From assembly GCA_003994795.1 (NCBI GenBank), contig AP018269.1, positions 5,457,254 to 5,521,253 on the forward strand: a stretch of DNA of 64,000 nt. The letters are read 5' to 3'. Below, piece after piece: positions 53,443 through 62,015 of the stretch (position 1 is the first letter of the stretch; each line of letters opens with the position of its first letter). The translations under genes and the position numbers were made by a program. The notes beneath the pieces are model-generated. The model was given only the letters and a program-made list of their open reading frames with translations. It was not told the DNA's origin and made no database searches. This DNA is from Cylindrospermum sp. NIES-4074 (GTDB taxonomy: Bacteria; Cyanobacteriota; Cyanobacteriia; Cyanobacteriales; Nostocaceae).

Positions 53443-54762
53443 CTACAAAAAAGTTAAAGCTTGACCCCGAACTTGCGTATTTACCCGACCTTGATCATAA
53501 ACAACTTCCCCACCAACAATAGTTGTAACTGCCCATCCAGTGAGATTCCAGCCTTCAAAAGGACTCCAACCACACTTAGTTAACAACTCCTCACGTCGGA
53601 CTGGGCGGTAAGTATTTAAATCTACCAAGACCAAATCCGCATCATAACCAGGTGCGATCGCCCCCTTATTAGGAATACCATAAGCTACAGCCACAGCCTT
53701 AGACATCCACTGAACAACTTGAGCTACTGTACACCGTCCCTCCATCGCCGCAGTTAACATTAAAGCTAGGGAAGTTTCTACCCCAGGCATACCCGAAGGG
53801 CTATTGGGGTAAGGTTGCGCTTTTTCTTCTAAAGTATGCGGCGCGTGGTCTGTAGCGATAAAATCAATTACACCATCGCGTAAAGCCTGCCAAAGAACTT
53901 CGTTATCGTGAGGCGATCGCAAAGGTGGATTCATCTGTGCCAAAGTCCCAATCTTTTCATAAGCACTGGTATTCAATAACAAATGCTGTGGTGTCACCTC
54001 AGCCGTTACCCAACTCGGTTTATCTTCACGCAGTAAATCTGCCTCTTCTGCCGTTGACATATGTAAAATATGTAAACGCCGTTGGTATTTTTTCGCCAGC
54101 TTTAACGCCAGTTGAGTCGCCAACAGTGCCGCTTGATTATCTTGAATCTGCGAGTGAACTGCTGGATCATGAATATTAGCAAACTCTAGGCGGCGTTGGT
54201 TGATTCTAGCTTGGTCTTCCGCATGAACTGCGATTAGGCGATCGCCTTGAGCAAATATCGCCTCCAGAACCGCTTCTTGGTCAATCAGCAAATTACCATG
54301 CATCGACCCCATAAATATCTTAATTCCTGGTGTCGGCTGGGCCAAAAGTAAATCTGGTAAATTCTCTGCCGTTGCCCCAATAAAAAAGCCATAATTAACC
54401 AGGGACTTGTTAGCGGCACGTTGCAGCTTGTCATCTAAAGCTTGCTGGGTAGTCGTCAAGGGACGAGTATTCGGCATTTCCAGAAAGGAAGTTACCCCCC
54501 CTTTAGCGCAAGCACAACTCGCAGTGAACAAATCTTCCTTATGTTCTAGCCCTGGTTCCCGGAAATGCACCTGCGGATCAATGACCCCTGGCAACAAAGT
54601 TAAGCCTTGTGCGTCAATTTCTGTGGTTGATGTGGTGTTGGAGATTTCTGGCGCAACTTCAACAATTTGGCGATCGCGCGACTTCACATCCCCAATCATC
54701 AATTCACCATTGGGTAGAATTATGCGAGCATTGCGAATCAGTAAACTTTTTGGAGACGACAT
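53443..54762 (-). CDS. pyrC: Dihydroorotase
   Basis: The 439-aa product starts at the inner ATG (54760-54762, MSSPKSLLIRNARI); the frame opens 10 codons earlier. It has VIDPQVHFREPG, FLEMPNTRPLT, a Met-His MHGNLL segment, VHAED, HILHMSTAEE and FIATDHAPHT. It forms dihydroorotate in pyrimidine synthesis. The first His of the usual D-x-H-x-H is Gln here (D-x-Q-x-H), a variant that also occurs in some other bacterial lineages. All other sites are intact, unlike the homologue at 40272-41534. Confidence 0.9.
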   Translation of the reverse strand: MSSPKSLLIRNARIILPNGELMIGDVKSRDRQIVEVAPEISNTTSTTEIDAQGLTLLPGVIDPQVHFREPGLEHKEDLFTASCACAKGGVTSFLEMPNTRPLTTTQQALDDKLQRAANKSLVNYGFFIGATAENLPDLLLAQPTPGIKIFMGSMHGNLLIDQEAVLEAIFAQGDRLIAVHAEDQARINQRRLEFANIHDPAVHSQIQDNQAALLATQLALKLAKKYQRRLHILHMSTAEEADLLREDKPSWVTAEVTPQHLLLNTSAYEKIGTLAQMNPPLRSPHDNEVLWQALRDGVIDFIATDHAPHTLEEKAQPYPNSPSGMPGVETSLALMLTAAMEGRCTVAQVVQWMSKAVAVAYGIPNKGAIAPGYDADLVLVDLNTYRPVRREELLTKCGWSPFEGWNLTGWAVTTIVGGEVVYDQGRVNTQVRGQALTFL

Positions 54763-55007
54763 GGAATTCACTGCCTTAAGATAAAGAGCCATTCACAAAA
54801 GATAACTGCCCTTTCAGGGTAAACTTGGTTGCACTCTCAAGCGCTAATTTTTGCCCCCTGCTAAAAAAAAGTTTATTTTCAACTTATGCCTCATCTTGTC
54901 ATGCCGACTCCACCAAGAACCCCAGGTTTACTCGTTAAGATTAATAGATGATGTTTTCTTAGGCAGTTAGTTAATTACCTGTATCTCTCTTTAATTTAAG
55001 TAATTTC

Positions 55008-55658
55008 ATGCAAAATAAAGTGTCTGATAACAATAGCCAAAAACCTGATAATTCCTGGATCGCAGAGCTAGGTAGAACAATTGTCTTGAGCATTGTCCTA
55101 GCTTTAGGAATTCGTACCTTTGTCGCCGAAGCCCGCTGGATTCCTTCAGGTTCAATGGAACCAACATTACATGGCACACCAAACCAATGGGAAGCAGACA
55201 AGATTATTGTCGATAAGTTGAAGTATAAATTTGCTGACCCACAACGGGGAGATATTGTGGTATTTTCGCCCACAGCCGAGCTACAAAAAGAACAATATCA
55301 GGATGCCTTCATTAAACGTGTGATTGGCTTACCTGGAGACAAAGTAGAACTCAAAGATGGCAAAGTTTATATCAACAACCAACCTCTCCCAGAGGAAAAA
55401 TACCTTAGCGCCCAACAACGTACACTTGTGGAAGTTTGCACATCGGGACAGCAACCGCCTTTTTTATTCAAGCCCCAAACTATACCACCTAACTCATATT
55501 TGGTACTAGGTGACAACCGTAACAGTAGCTACGACAGCCGCTGCTGGGGTGTGGTTCCCCGACAAAATATTATAGGTCGCGCCGTAGTTCGTTTCTGGCC
55601 CCTCAACCATGTTGGAGCAATCGATGAGTCGCCCTTGTATCCAACTACTAATAAATAA
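55008..55658 (+). CDS. lepB: Signal peptidase I
   Basis: The 216-aa membrane protease has one N-terminal helix (TIVLSIVLALGIRTFVA, about 24-40). The catalytic Ser is S49 in IPSGSMEPTL and the catalytic Lys is K103 in FIKRVIGLPGDKVEL. The family box GDNRNSSYDSRCWG is also present. It removes signal peptides on the outer face of the cytoplasmic or thylakoid membrane and would process the array proteins' signals. A short inverted repeat (AGCCATAGC/GCTATGGC) follows the gene. Confidence 0.95.
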   Translation: MQNKVSDNNSQKPDNSWIAELGRTIVLSIVLALGIRTFVAEARWIPSGSMEPTLHGTPNQWEADKIIVDKLKYKFADPQRGDIVVFSPTAELQKEQYQDAFIKRVIGLPGDKVELKDGKVYINNQPLPEEKYLSAQQRTLVEVCTSGQQPPFLFKPQTIPPNSYLVLGDNRNSSYDSRCWGVVPRQNIIGRAVVRFWPLNHVGAIDESPLYPTTNK

Positions 55659-55738
55659 ACAGAACCAAGCCATAGCTTGCCGCTATGGCGTTCAAAAGTA
55701 AATTTATTTAATTTTGAATTTTCAATTTTTAATTTTTA

Positions 55739-56578
55739 ATGATTCAAATGCCACACCTAGCCAAGATTTTACTGTACCCAATTAAATCTCTGGATGGTGT
55801 TGAAGTTGAAACAGCCACAGTTTTCCCTAGTGGTGCATTGAAGTGGGATGGCGGAACGCCCACCGTAGGCGATGGGCTACGCCCCACCGTAGGCGATCGC
55901 GAATTTGCTATTTTTGACGCCCAAGGTAAGTTTGTTAATGGCAAGCGCCATCATAAAATCCATTTACTGCGCTCCGAATTTTCCCTAGAATCGAGAACTA
56001 TCACCCTGCAAATACCAGGTAGCGACTCAAAACAAGTTTTTCATCTGGATGCAGAACGCCCAGCTTTAGAAGCAACCTTAAGTGATTTTTTCGGTTTTCC
56101 TGTCACATTAGTCCAAAACTCCCTCATGGGATTTCCCGATGATACCAACTCACCAGGTCCAACAGTCATCAGCACCGCCACCTTAGCAGCAGTGGCTTCC
56201 TGGTATCCTGGTTTAAGTGCAGATGAATTGCGGCGGCGGATGCGTGCCAACATCGAAATTGGTGATGTACCAGCGTTTTGGGAAGATAGACTTTTTACAG
56301 AGGATGGAGACACAGTATCTTTTAAAATCGGCGATGTACGTTTTTTCGGAGTAAATCCCTGTCAGCGTTGTATCGTCCCTACCCGTGATTCTTACTTAGG
56401 CACAGCTTACCCAAACTTTCAAAAAATATTTGTCAACCAGCGCCAAGCAACGTTACCAGAGTGGGTAAAGTCATCCAGGTTTAAAACCTTTTACAGCTTG
56501 AGTGTCAATACACGATTACCCGCCTCAGAAGCTGGGAAAACTTTAGAAATCGGCAACCAAATTGAGATAATTCCCTAA
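55739..56578 (+). CDS. MOSC domain protein
   Basis: The 279-aa product has the MOSC N-terminal beta barrel (ILLYPIKSLDGVEVETA, VNGKRHHKIHLL). The C-terminal MOSC domain shows DVRFFGVNPCQRCIVPTRD with the conserved Cys. Such proteins bind molybdenum cofactor and reduce N-hydroxylated compounds or sort sulfur. Between KWD and REFAIFD, residues normally adjacent in this family, sits an in-frame 16-aa insertion (GGTPTVGDGLRPTVGD) made by a palindromic repeat. Otherwise the protein looks complete. Confidence 0.9.
   Translation: MIQMPHLAKILLYPIKSLDGVEVETATVFPSGALKWDGGTPTVGDGLRPTVGDREFAIFDAQGKFVNGKRHHKIHLLRSEFSLESRTITLQIPGSDSKQVFHLDAERPALEATLSDFFGFPVTLVQNSLMGFPDDTNSPGPTVISTATLAAVASWYPGLSADELRRRMRANIEIGDVPAFWEDRLFTEDGDTVSFKIGDVRFFGVNPCQRCIVPTRDSYLGTAYPNFQKIFVNQRQATLPEWVKSSRFKTFYSLSVNTRLPASEAGKTLEIGNQIEIIP
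55850..55897 (+). repeat. In-frame palindromic repeat inside the MOSC gene
   Basis: This 48-bp insertion is built from two CCCACCGTAGGCGAT-type units around GGGCTACGCC. It starts right after a GAT codon and ends with another GAT, so the reading frame is kept. The same GC-rich filler occurs in spacers of this window. Confidence 0.8.
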
Positions 56579-56747
56579 GAAAATTCAAATGTCTGGGCAA
56601 AAGTAGTAAATTCAGGATTGTCTATAATATTGCAGATAAATCCCCACACCCCACACACCCCCCCTTTCAGAACTCAGCATCAGAAAATCCAGACTTTTTA
56701 TTTTTCACAGACTACTATTTTCAGTCGCGTAAACGCATAATAGAAAT

Positions 56748-57887
56748 GTGACTGATCTGTTCGTCCCTTTACAATCCCTAAAAGAAGGTCACTGGTTTAA
56801 GCTGATTTGCGGCGCCAGTTATCAACATCTACCTGCTGTCAGAAGTTTAACATTAGCCTACACTTTGGCGGGCGCTGACTGCATAGATGTGGCAGCTGAT
56901 CCAGCTGTAATTGCCGCAGCCAAGGAAGCTTTACTTGTCGCCAAAACTCTGACTAGAGATGCTCAGGAGCGAGGATTTACCTATAGAGGTAATTTGCCCT
57001 TTTTGATGGTCAGCCTCAACGATGGAGAAGACCCCCATTTTCGCAAAGCTGAATTCAATCCTACTGAGTGCCCCAAAGACTGCCCTAGACCCTGTGAAAA
57101 GATTTGTCCGGCGCAAGCCATTGTATTTGACAGTATAAAAGACGAATCTTCGGGAGTAGTGTCACAAAAGTGCTATGGCTGTGGACGTTGCATACCAGCC
57201 TGTCCATATGATAAAATTTATACAAATTCATATATGTCAACGCCGGAAGCGATCGCACCAATAGTCATGTCAACGGGAGTAGATGCGGTAGAAATTCATA
57301 CAAAGATAGGGCGTTTGGCAGAATTTCAGCGCTTGTGGCAAGCAATTTCTCCGTGGGTAGATAAACTAAAGGTAGTAGCCATCAGCTGCCCCGACGGCGA
57401 AGGAATGATTGATTACCTCCAAGCACTTTATAACCTAATAACCCCCCGTCCTCACACCTTAATTTGGCAAACCGACGGTCGCCCCATGAGTGGCGATATT
57501 GGCGATGGTACTACCATTGCAGCGGTGAAATTAGGACAAAAAGTTTTGGCAGCAAAGTTACCGGGATATGTGCAGTTAGCAGGTGGCACCAACAGCTACA
57601 CCGTTGCTAAGTTAAAGACAATGGGAATGCTCAACGATTTTAGATTGCCGATTTTAGATTTTGGATTAGAAGACAACAATCCAAAATCTAAAATTGCCGG
57701 AGTAGCCTACGGTAGCTACGCCCGTGTATTGCTGTCACCAGTTCTGGAGCAGTTAGAAAATAAGGAGGTAAGTCAAGCTAGTGACCAGGCGAACATTCGC
57801 CTAGAAGAAGAAACCACATTACTTTGGCAAGCTGTAGGACTTGCCCATTCTCTCGTTTCCCAGCTCAAGTCACAACAGGAGCGCTAA
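56748..57887 (+). CDS. ldpA: LdpA, light-dependent circadian period iron-sulfur protein
   Basis: The 379-aa product has two Fe-S clusters of Cys: C108, C112, C116 and C120 (CPKDCPRPCEKICP), and C142, C145, C148 and C152 (CYGCGRCIPACP). A C-terminal domain follows (LAGGTNSYTVAKLK, AGVAYGSYARVLL). LdpA senses redox state and tunes the period of the Kai clock to light in Synechococcus. The start is GTG at 56748. An iron-sulfur ferredoxin-like core and normal length support the call. It overlaps nothing and precedes the R3H gene by 40 bases. Confidence 0.93.
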   Translation: MTDLFVPLQSLKEGHWFKLICGASYQHLPAVRSLTLAYTLAGADCIDVAADPAVIAAAKEALLVAKTLTRDAQERGFTYRGNLPFLMVSLNDGEDPHFRKAEFNPTECPKDCPRPCEKICPAQAIVFDSIKDESSGVVSQKCYGCGRCIPACPYDKIYTNSYMSTPEAIAPIVMSTGVDAVEIHTKIGRLAEFQRLWQAISPWVDKLKVVAISCPDGEGMIDYLQALYNLITPRPHTLIWQTDGRPMSGDIGDGTTIAAVKLGQKVLAAKLPGYVQLAGGTNSYTVAKLKTMGMLNDFRLPILDFGLEDNNPKSKIAGVAYGSYARVLLSPVLEQLENKEVSQASDQANIRLEEETTLLWQAVGLAHSLVSQLKSQQER

Positions 57888-57927
57888 TCGCTCGTTCGTT
57901 ATCTCTAAAAACGTCACCATAGAAAGC

Positions 57928-59664
57928 ATGACGATTACAGAAGATCTCCAAAAGTTGTTAGACATTTTGCCCCAAGACCTGCGACACATACTAGAAAATC
58001 ATCCTCAACAGGATAGTTTAGTTGAGGTGGTCTTGGATCTGGGTCGTCGCCCAGAAGCTCGCTTTCCCCATCAAGCTGAGTATCTGAGCGAAACACCCGT
58101 TACTCAAGAACAGATAAATGATTGCATTCAGCGAGTCGGAACCTTTGGCGGAGATAATCGGGCTGGAATTGAGCAAACTTTGCATCGGATCAGCGCCATC
58201 CGCAACCGCACAGGCAAGATTATTGGCTTGACTTGTCGTGTCGGTCGGGCGGTATTCGGTACAATTGGCATGATCCGCGATTTGGTAGAAACTGGTAAAT
58301 CGATTCTCATGTTGGGTCGTCCAGGCGTGGGTAAAACTACTGCTTTACGGGAAATTGCCCGCGTATTGGCAGATGATCTGCATAAGCGAGTTGTGATTAT
58401 CGACACCTCTAATGAAATCGCTGGGGATGGTGATGTTGCCCACCCCGCTATTGGTCGCGCCAGACGGATGCAAGTAGCTCATCCAGATCAACAACATCAA
58501 GTGATGATTGAGGCAGTGGAAAACCATATGCCAGAAGTCATTGTGATTGATGAAATTGGTACAGAACTGGAGGCTTTAGCAGCTCGTACTATTGCCGAAC
58601 GTGGTGTGCAATTAGTCGGTACTGCCCACGGAAACCAAATCGAAAACCTGATCAAAAACCCTACCCTCTGTGATTTAGTTGGGGGTATTCAGGCTGTGAC
58701 GTTGGGAGATGACGAAGCTAGAAGGCGAGGCTCTCAAAAGACTGTTTTGGAACGCAAAGCCCCTCCTACCTTTGAAATTGCTGTGGAAATGCTGGAACGG
58801 CAGCGTTGGGTAGTACACGAAAGCGTTGCGGATACAGTAGATAATCTGTTGCGGGGGCGTCAGCCTAGTCCACAAACAAGAACTGTGGATGAGCAAGGCA
58901 AAGTGGCGATTACACGGCAGTTAGCTGTGGTTAATGGTCGCGCTGCACAGCTACCAGGTGGGGAAGAATCCTTTGGGCCAATGCGACAGTCTAACGGCTG
59001 GCGTTCATCTGGACAAATGATTGCACTACCAGTGATGCCTCTAGAACGGGAACGGGTGACTGGGCGGAGTGAATTTGACCGCTTGCTGGATGAATCTTTT
59101 AATCATTCTGAAAGCATTGAACTTCAGGCTACCAGACACGCGGGGCCCAACGGCGAAGATTTGCCACTGCACATTTATCCCTATGGTGTCAGCCGCCATC
59201 AATTGGAGCAGGTGATTAATGTGCTAACGTTGCCTGTGATTTTGACAAAAGATATTGATAGTGCTGATGCAATTTTAGCGTTGCGATCGCACGTCAAAAA
59301 TCACGCCAAGTTACGGCAAATGGCTAAAGCCCGTCATGTACCCATCCACGTCATTAAGTCCAGCACCATTCCCCAAATCACCCGTGGTTTGCGGCGGTTG
59401 CTGAACATGGATGATCCGGAAATCGCCGATGACAGAGAACTGCAACTGTTTTTACACAGTGGTAGCGATGACGAAATGGACGCTTTGGAAGAAGCCAGAC
59501 TTGCTGTTGAGCAAATTGTCATTCCCAAAGGACAGCCAGTTGAGCTATTACCTCGTTCACCCCAAGTCCGCAAAATGCAACATGAGTTGGTAGAACATTA
59601 TCGACTCAAGTCGGACAGTTTTGGGGAAGAACCAAATCGCCGCTTAAGGATTTATCCGGCATAA
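57928..59664 (+). CDS. AAA ATPase with R3H domain (Ycf45-like)
   Basis: The 578-aa product starts at the ATG at 57928 (MTITEDLQKLLDILP); the frame opens earlier inside ldpA but without homology. It contains a SpoIIIAA-like P-loop ATPase (LGRPGVGKTTALREIARVLA, EVIVIDEIGTELEA). The C-terminal R3H single-strand nucleic-acid-binding domain has R-x(3)-H in RKMQH and the end box FGEEPNRRLRIYP. Related to plastid ycf45, it is conserved in cyanobacteria with an unsettled role. It is probably co-transcribed with ldpA. Confidence 0.9.
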   Translation: MTITEDLQKLLDILPQDLRHILENHPQQDSLVEVVLDLGRRPEARFPHQAEYLSETPVTQEQINDCIQRVGTFGGDNRAGIEQTLHRISAIRNRTGKIIGLTCRVGRAVFGTIGMIRDLVETGKSILMLGRPGVGKTTALREIARVLADDLHKRVVIIDTSNEIAGDGDVAHPAIGRARRMQVAHPDQQHQVMIEAVENHMPEVIVIDEIGTELEALAARTIAERGVQLVGTAHGNQIENLIKNPTLCDLVGGIQAVTLGDDEARRRGSQKTVLERKAPPTFEIAVEMLERQRWVVHESVADTVDNLLRGRQPSPQTRTVDEQGKVAITRQLAVVNGRAAQLPGGEESFGPMRQSNGWRSSGQMIALPVMPLERERVTGRSEFDRLLDESFNHSESIELQATRHAGPNGEDLPLHIYPYGVSRHQLEQVINVLTLPVILTKDIDSADAILALRSHVKNHAKLRQMAKARHVPIHVIKSSTIPQITRGLRRLLNMDDPEIADDRELQLFLHSGSDDEMDALEEARLAVEQIVIPKGQPVELLPRSPQVRKMQHELVEHYRLKSDSFGEEPNRRLRIYPA

Positions 59665-59674
59665 TTTCACCCCT

Positions 59675-59709
59675 ATCCCCTCTTCACATTCGGAGAGGGG
59701 ATATTTTTT
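59675..59709 (+). terminator. Rho-independent terminator of the ldpA-R3H operon
   Basis: ATCCCCTCT (59675-59683) and AGAGGGGAT (59694-59702) form a GC-rich stem followed by ATTTTTTT. Confidence 0.9.
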
Positions 59710-59833
59710 TGTCAGCTAAAACTCGATAAGTTACAATATCTTTTGTTACAAACTCTACTAATCACATTCAAGTGAAATCAGTAGAGCACAAGTTGAGTTC
59801 ACACGTTGATTAGATTAAAAAAAAGGAAAAGTT

Positions 59834-60184
59834 ATGAATTCTGAAACCTTAGAACAATTGACAAATGTTATTCAAAATGAATCAAGTGAAAACTTTACTA
59901 TTTCTGAATTCATACCATTTCTTTGTAAGGCTGCGCCAAATTTTTTTGACTTCTTATCTATTTCTTTCTTTCTTTGCGTCCTTTGCGGTTCGTCCCTCAT
60001 GTACGGCGCATCTTCATACAGAATTGGTAGCAGTGTTGTGATTAACAATGACGGTGTACTAGAAGACCAATGCAAACAGTTGAACTTGCAGAGTCCCATA
60101 GACCTCAATTTAAGCCAATTGAATGGAACGGGGTGCTGCTTCGATGAATTTGGACGTTGTGTTCCATGCCCCTCGAATTCGTAA
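59834..60184 (+). CDS. Short peptide with CVPCP tail, related to the array tails
   Basis: The 116-aa product has AAGGAAAAG seven bases before its ATG. A charged N-terminus (MNSETLEQLTNVIQNESSEN) resembles the leader of the 102-aa peptide at 24 kb. The tail GTGCCFDEFGRCVPCPSNS shares CVPCP with it. The hydrophobic middle (SISFFLCVLCGSS) is encoded by the common repeat filler TTTGCGTCCTTTGCGGT, so a repeat has probably been inserted in frame. The function is unknown; it may be a distant member, possibly disrupted, of the Cys-tail family. Confidence 0.55.
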   Translation: MNSETLEQLTNVIQNESSENFTISEFIPFLCKAAPNFFDFLSISFFLCVLCGSSLMYGASSYRIGSSVVINNDGVLEDQCKQLNLQSPIDLNLSQLNGTGCCFDEFGRCVPCPSNS

Positions 60185-60492
60185 GGTGAGAATTTAATAG
60201 CTATCAGAATAATTTATTAAAAATGATAGCTTTTCAGCTTGCTCTGAATACATTTTTTCTCAGGGACACAATTATTGTTTTGTCCCGATTTTCAGTAGCC
60301 GACATGAATTGCGTACACCAGAACCCATGAAAATAGATTTTCCCTTTTCTCCCTTACCTTTCAAGAAACACATTAGCGAGAATCATATAGAAATCCTATC
60401 TGATTTGTGAAAATTAATGGTTTTAAGGATTCGCAGAGGACACAGAAAAAGAAATTTTCACAAATGATTTAGGGCTGCTATTAAATCATCCT
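60185..60492. other. Intergenic region
   Basis: This ~310-bp AT-rich spacer separates convergent genes. It contains a hairpin (AATGATAGC... region after 60200) of uncertain meaning and a degenerate piece of the CGCAGAGGACACAGAAA filler near 60430. There is no gene. Confidence 0.4.
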
Positions 60493-61176
60493 CTAGGAAC
60501 CCAGGACATCTTGCAATCTGGCAACCATTTCTGCACGAGATGAAACCCCAAGCTTGCGGAACATTCTTTTCAGGGCTTGCTTCACAGAATTTTGGGAAAT
60601 CCATAATCTAGCAGCTATTTCGACATTAGTTAATCCTTGGGCTACTAACTCAGCAATTTGTAACTCTCGTGGTGTCAGGGGACAAGTTACAGAAGATGTG
60701 AGAATTTTGGGCTTGGCTCGGAGGTTGGCGATTTTGGCTGATAAATGAATGCATAAGGCACTCAAGTCGGCTAAATCGTTACCATTAAAGGCGGGACTCC
60801 CTGTGTCGCGTGCAAAGTTCACTGTCCCTACTAAACGACCGTCGCAGACAATGGGCCCAGTCATGACGTGTTCATGGTCATGGCGCGAACAGATATCCTT
60901 CCAGTCGCTAGGGGATAATAGCAATTGCTCATGGGCGGGGGCGTGGCGTTCAACCACATAGCGCCCTACCGGATTGCTCTCTAAGCAGACTGCGGGAATT
61001 TCTTGAACATCCATTTCCGTTGTTGAGTGGTCATCTAGGAGATAGATACCCCAATGTTGTACGCCAAAATGCTCGCCAATAGTGTCCATGAGAGCGAGTT
61101 TGAGTTCTTGCTCGTTTCGGACATTGGCGATCGCATGAAAAACGGCGTGGAGAGAATTAGCCATAAGTGTACCCAT
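60493..61176 (-). CDS. GAF-domain LuxR-type transcription regulator
   Basis: The 227-aa product has an N-terminal GAF-like sensor domain (about 15-150; GEHFGVQHWGIYLLDD, GRLVGTVNFARD). The LuxR/NarL helix-turn-helix lies at ~165-225 (LTPRELQIAELVAQGLTNVEIAARL, then SVKQALKRMFRKLGV). An inner ATG at 61164 is an alternative start. It is divergent from the DUF3386 gene with 90 bases between them, so it may regulate that gene. The ligand is unknown. Confidence 0.88.
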   Translation of the reverse strand: MGTLMANSLHAVFHAIANVRNEQELKLALMDTIGEHFGVQHWGIYLLDDHSTTEMDVQEIPAVCLESNPVGRYVVERHAPAHEQLLLSPSDWKDICSRHDHEHVMTGPIVCDGRLVGTVNFARDTGSPAFNGNDLADLSALCIHLSAKIANLRAKPKILTSSVTCPLTPRELQIAELVAQGLTNVEIAARLWISQNSVKQALKRMFRKLGVSSRAEMVARLQDVLGS

Positions 61177-61266
61177 TTGGGGACTATGCGAGGCTCCATA
61201 ATTACTTCTATGCTAATACCAGCAAAAATAAAACGCTATTATCACTAGTGGCGATAGGAGAAGCTG

Positions 61267-61923
61267 ATGACAGTAACACAAATCTCTGCCCAAGAACTTT
61301 TCCGGGCTGCTTATGAAAACCGCTACACTTGGGATAACAATTTCCCCGGTTATACAGCCGATGTAACATATAACTATGACGGGCAAGTTTTTACAGGCAA
61401 AGTTATTATCGATGGTAATCTCAAAGCCGAGGTTTTAGACATAGATAATGAGCCAGCTAAAAAGGCCATTCATGGTCAAGCTTGGGAAATAGCTATTCAC
61501 CGCATCCGCCGCGCCTTTGAAGATACCCACGGCGCCAATACCTTTAGCTATGGTAAGGCTGACGAAACTGATGCAGTAGAAATTTTGATGGGTGGTAAGG
61601 CTGAGGGCGATAAATACAAAGTTCGCAATAATGAAGTGTGCCACGTTCACCGTTTAATTCACGGTACTTACGTGACCATTGACACCTTTAGCAGTCATGA
61701 CACAGGGGAGGGATATCTGTCTCACACCTACGACTCTGTATATCATGACCCCAAAACCGGGGAACAAAAAGGCGGTAGAAGCGAGTTTGTTGACGAATAT
61801 GAAAAAGTTGGGGAATACTTCATTTTGAATCGTCGCGAGATTCGCACCCAAACAGAAGGAAAGGTGTCAACTCAGGAGTTCATTTTCTCCAATATCCAGT
61901 TATTAGCGCCTGTTGGGGTTTAA
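61267..61923 (+). CDS. DUF3386 family protein
   Basis: The 218-aa product matches the cyanobacterial DUF3386 family from its first residues (AQELFRAAYENRYTWDNNFPGY) through RREIRTQTEGKVSTQEFIFSN. No signal peptide or catalytic motif is evident. The function is unknown. It has a short divergent promoter region shared with the GAF-LuxR gene and its own strong HIP1-based terminator. Confidence 0.9.
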   Translation: MTVTQISAQELFRAAYENRYTWDNNFPGYTADVTYNYDGQVFTGKVIIDGNLKAEVLDIDNEPAKKAIHGQAWEIAIHRIRRAFEDTHGANTFSYGKADETDAVEILMGGKAEGDKYKVRNNEVCHVHRLIHGTYVTIDTFSSHDTGEGYLSHTYDSVYHDPKTGEQKGGRSEFVDEYEKVGEYFILNRREIRTQTEGKVSTQEFIFSNIQLLAPVGV

Positions 61924-61945
61924 GTTGGATTTTTTAAGATAAGCA

Positions 61946-61991
61946 AAAAGCGATCGCCCCAAAGTTAATTAAGGCGATCGCTTTTATTTTT
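61946..61991 (+). terminator. Rho-independent terminator built from HIP1 sites
   Basis: AAAAGCGATCGCC (61946-61958) pairs exactly with GGCGATCGCTTTT (61973-61985), followed by ATTTTT. Each arm contains a HIP1 octamer, so the highly repeated motif has been used as a stem. Confidence 0.9.
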
Positions 61992-62015
61992 ACTTGAGCG
62001 GTTAAAACCCATACC

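Noticed and set aside
57841-57927. Upstream extension of the R3H ATPase frame
   Set aside because: It overlaps the ldpA end and lacks homology; the ATG at 57928 begins the conserved sequence.
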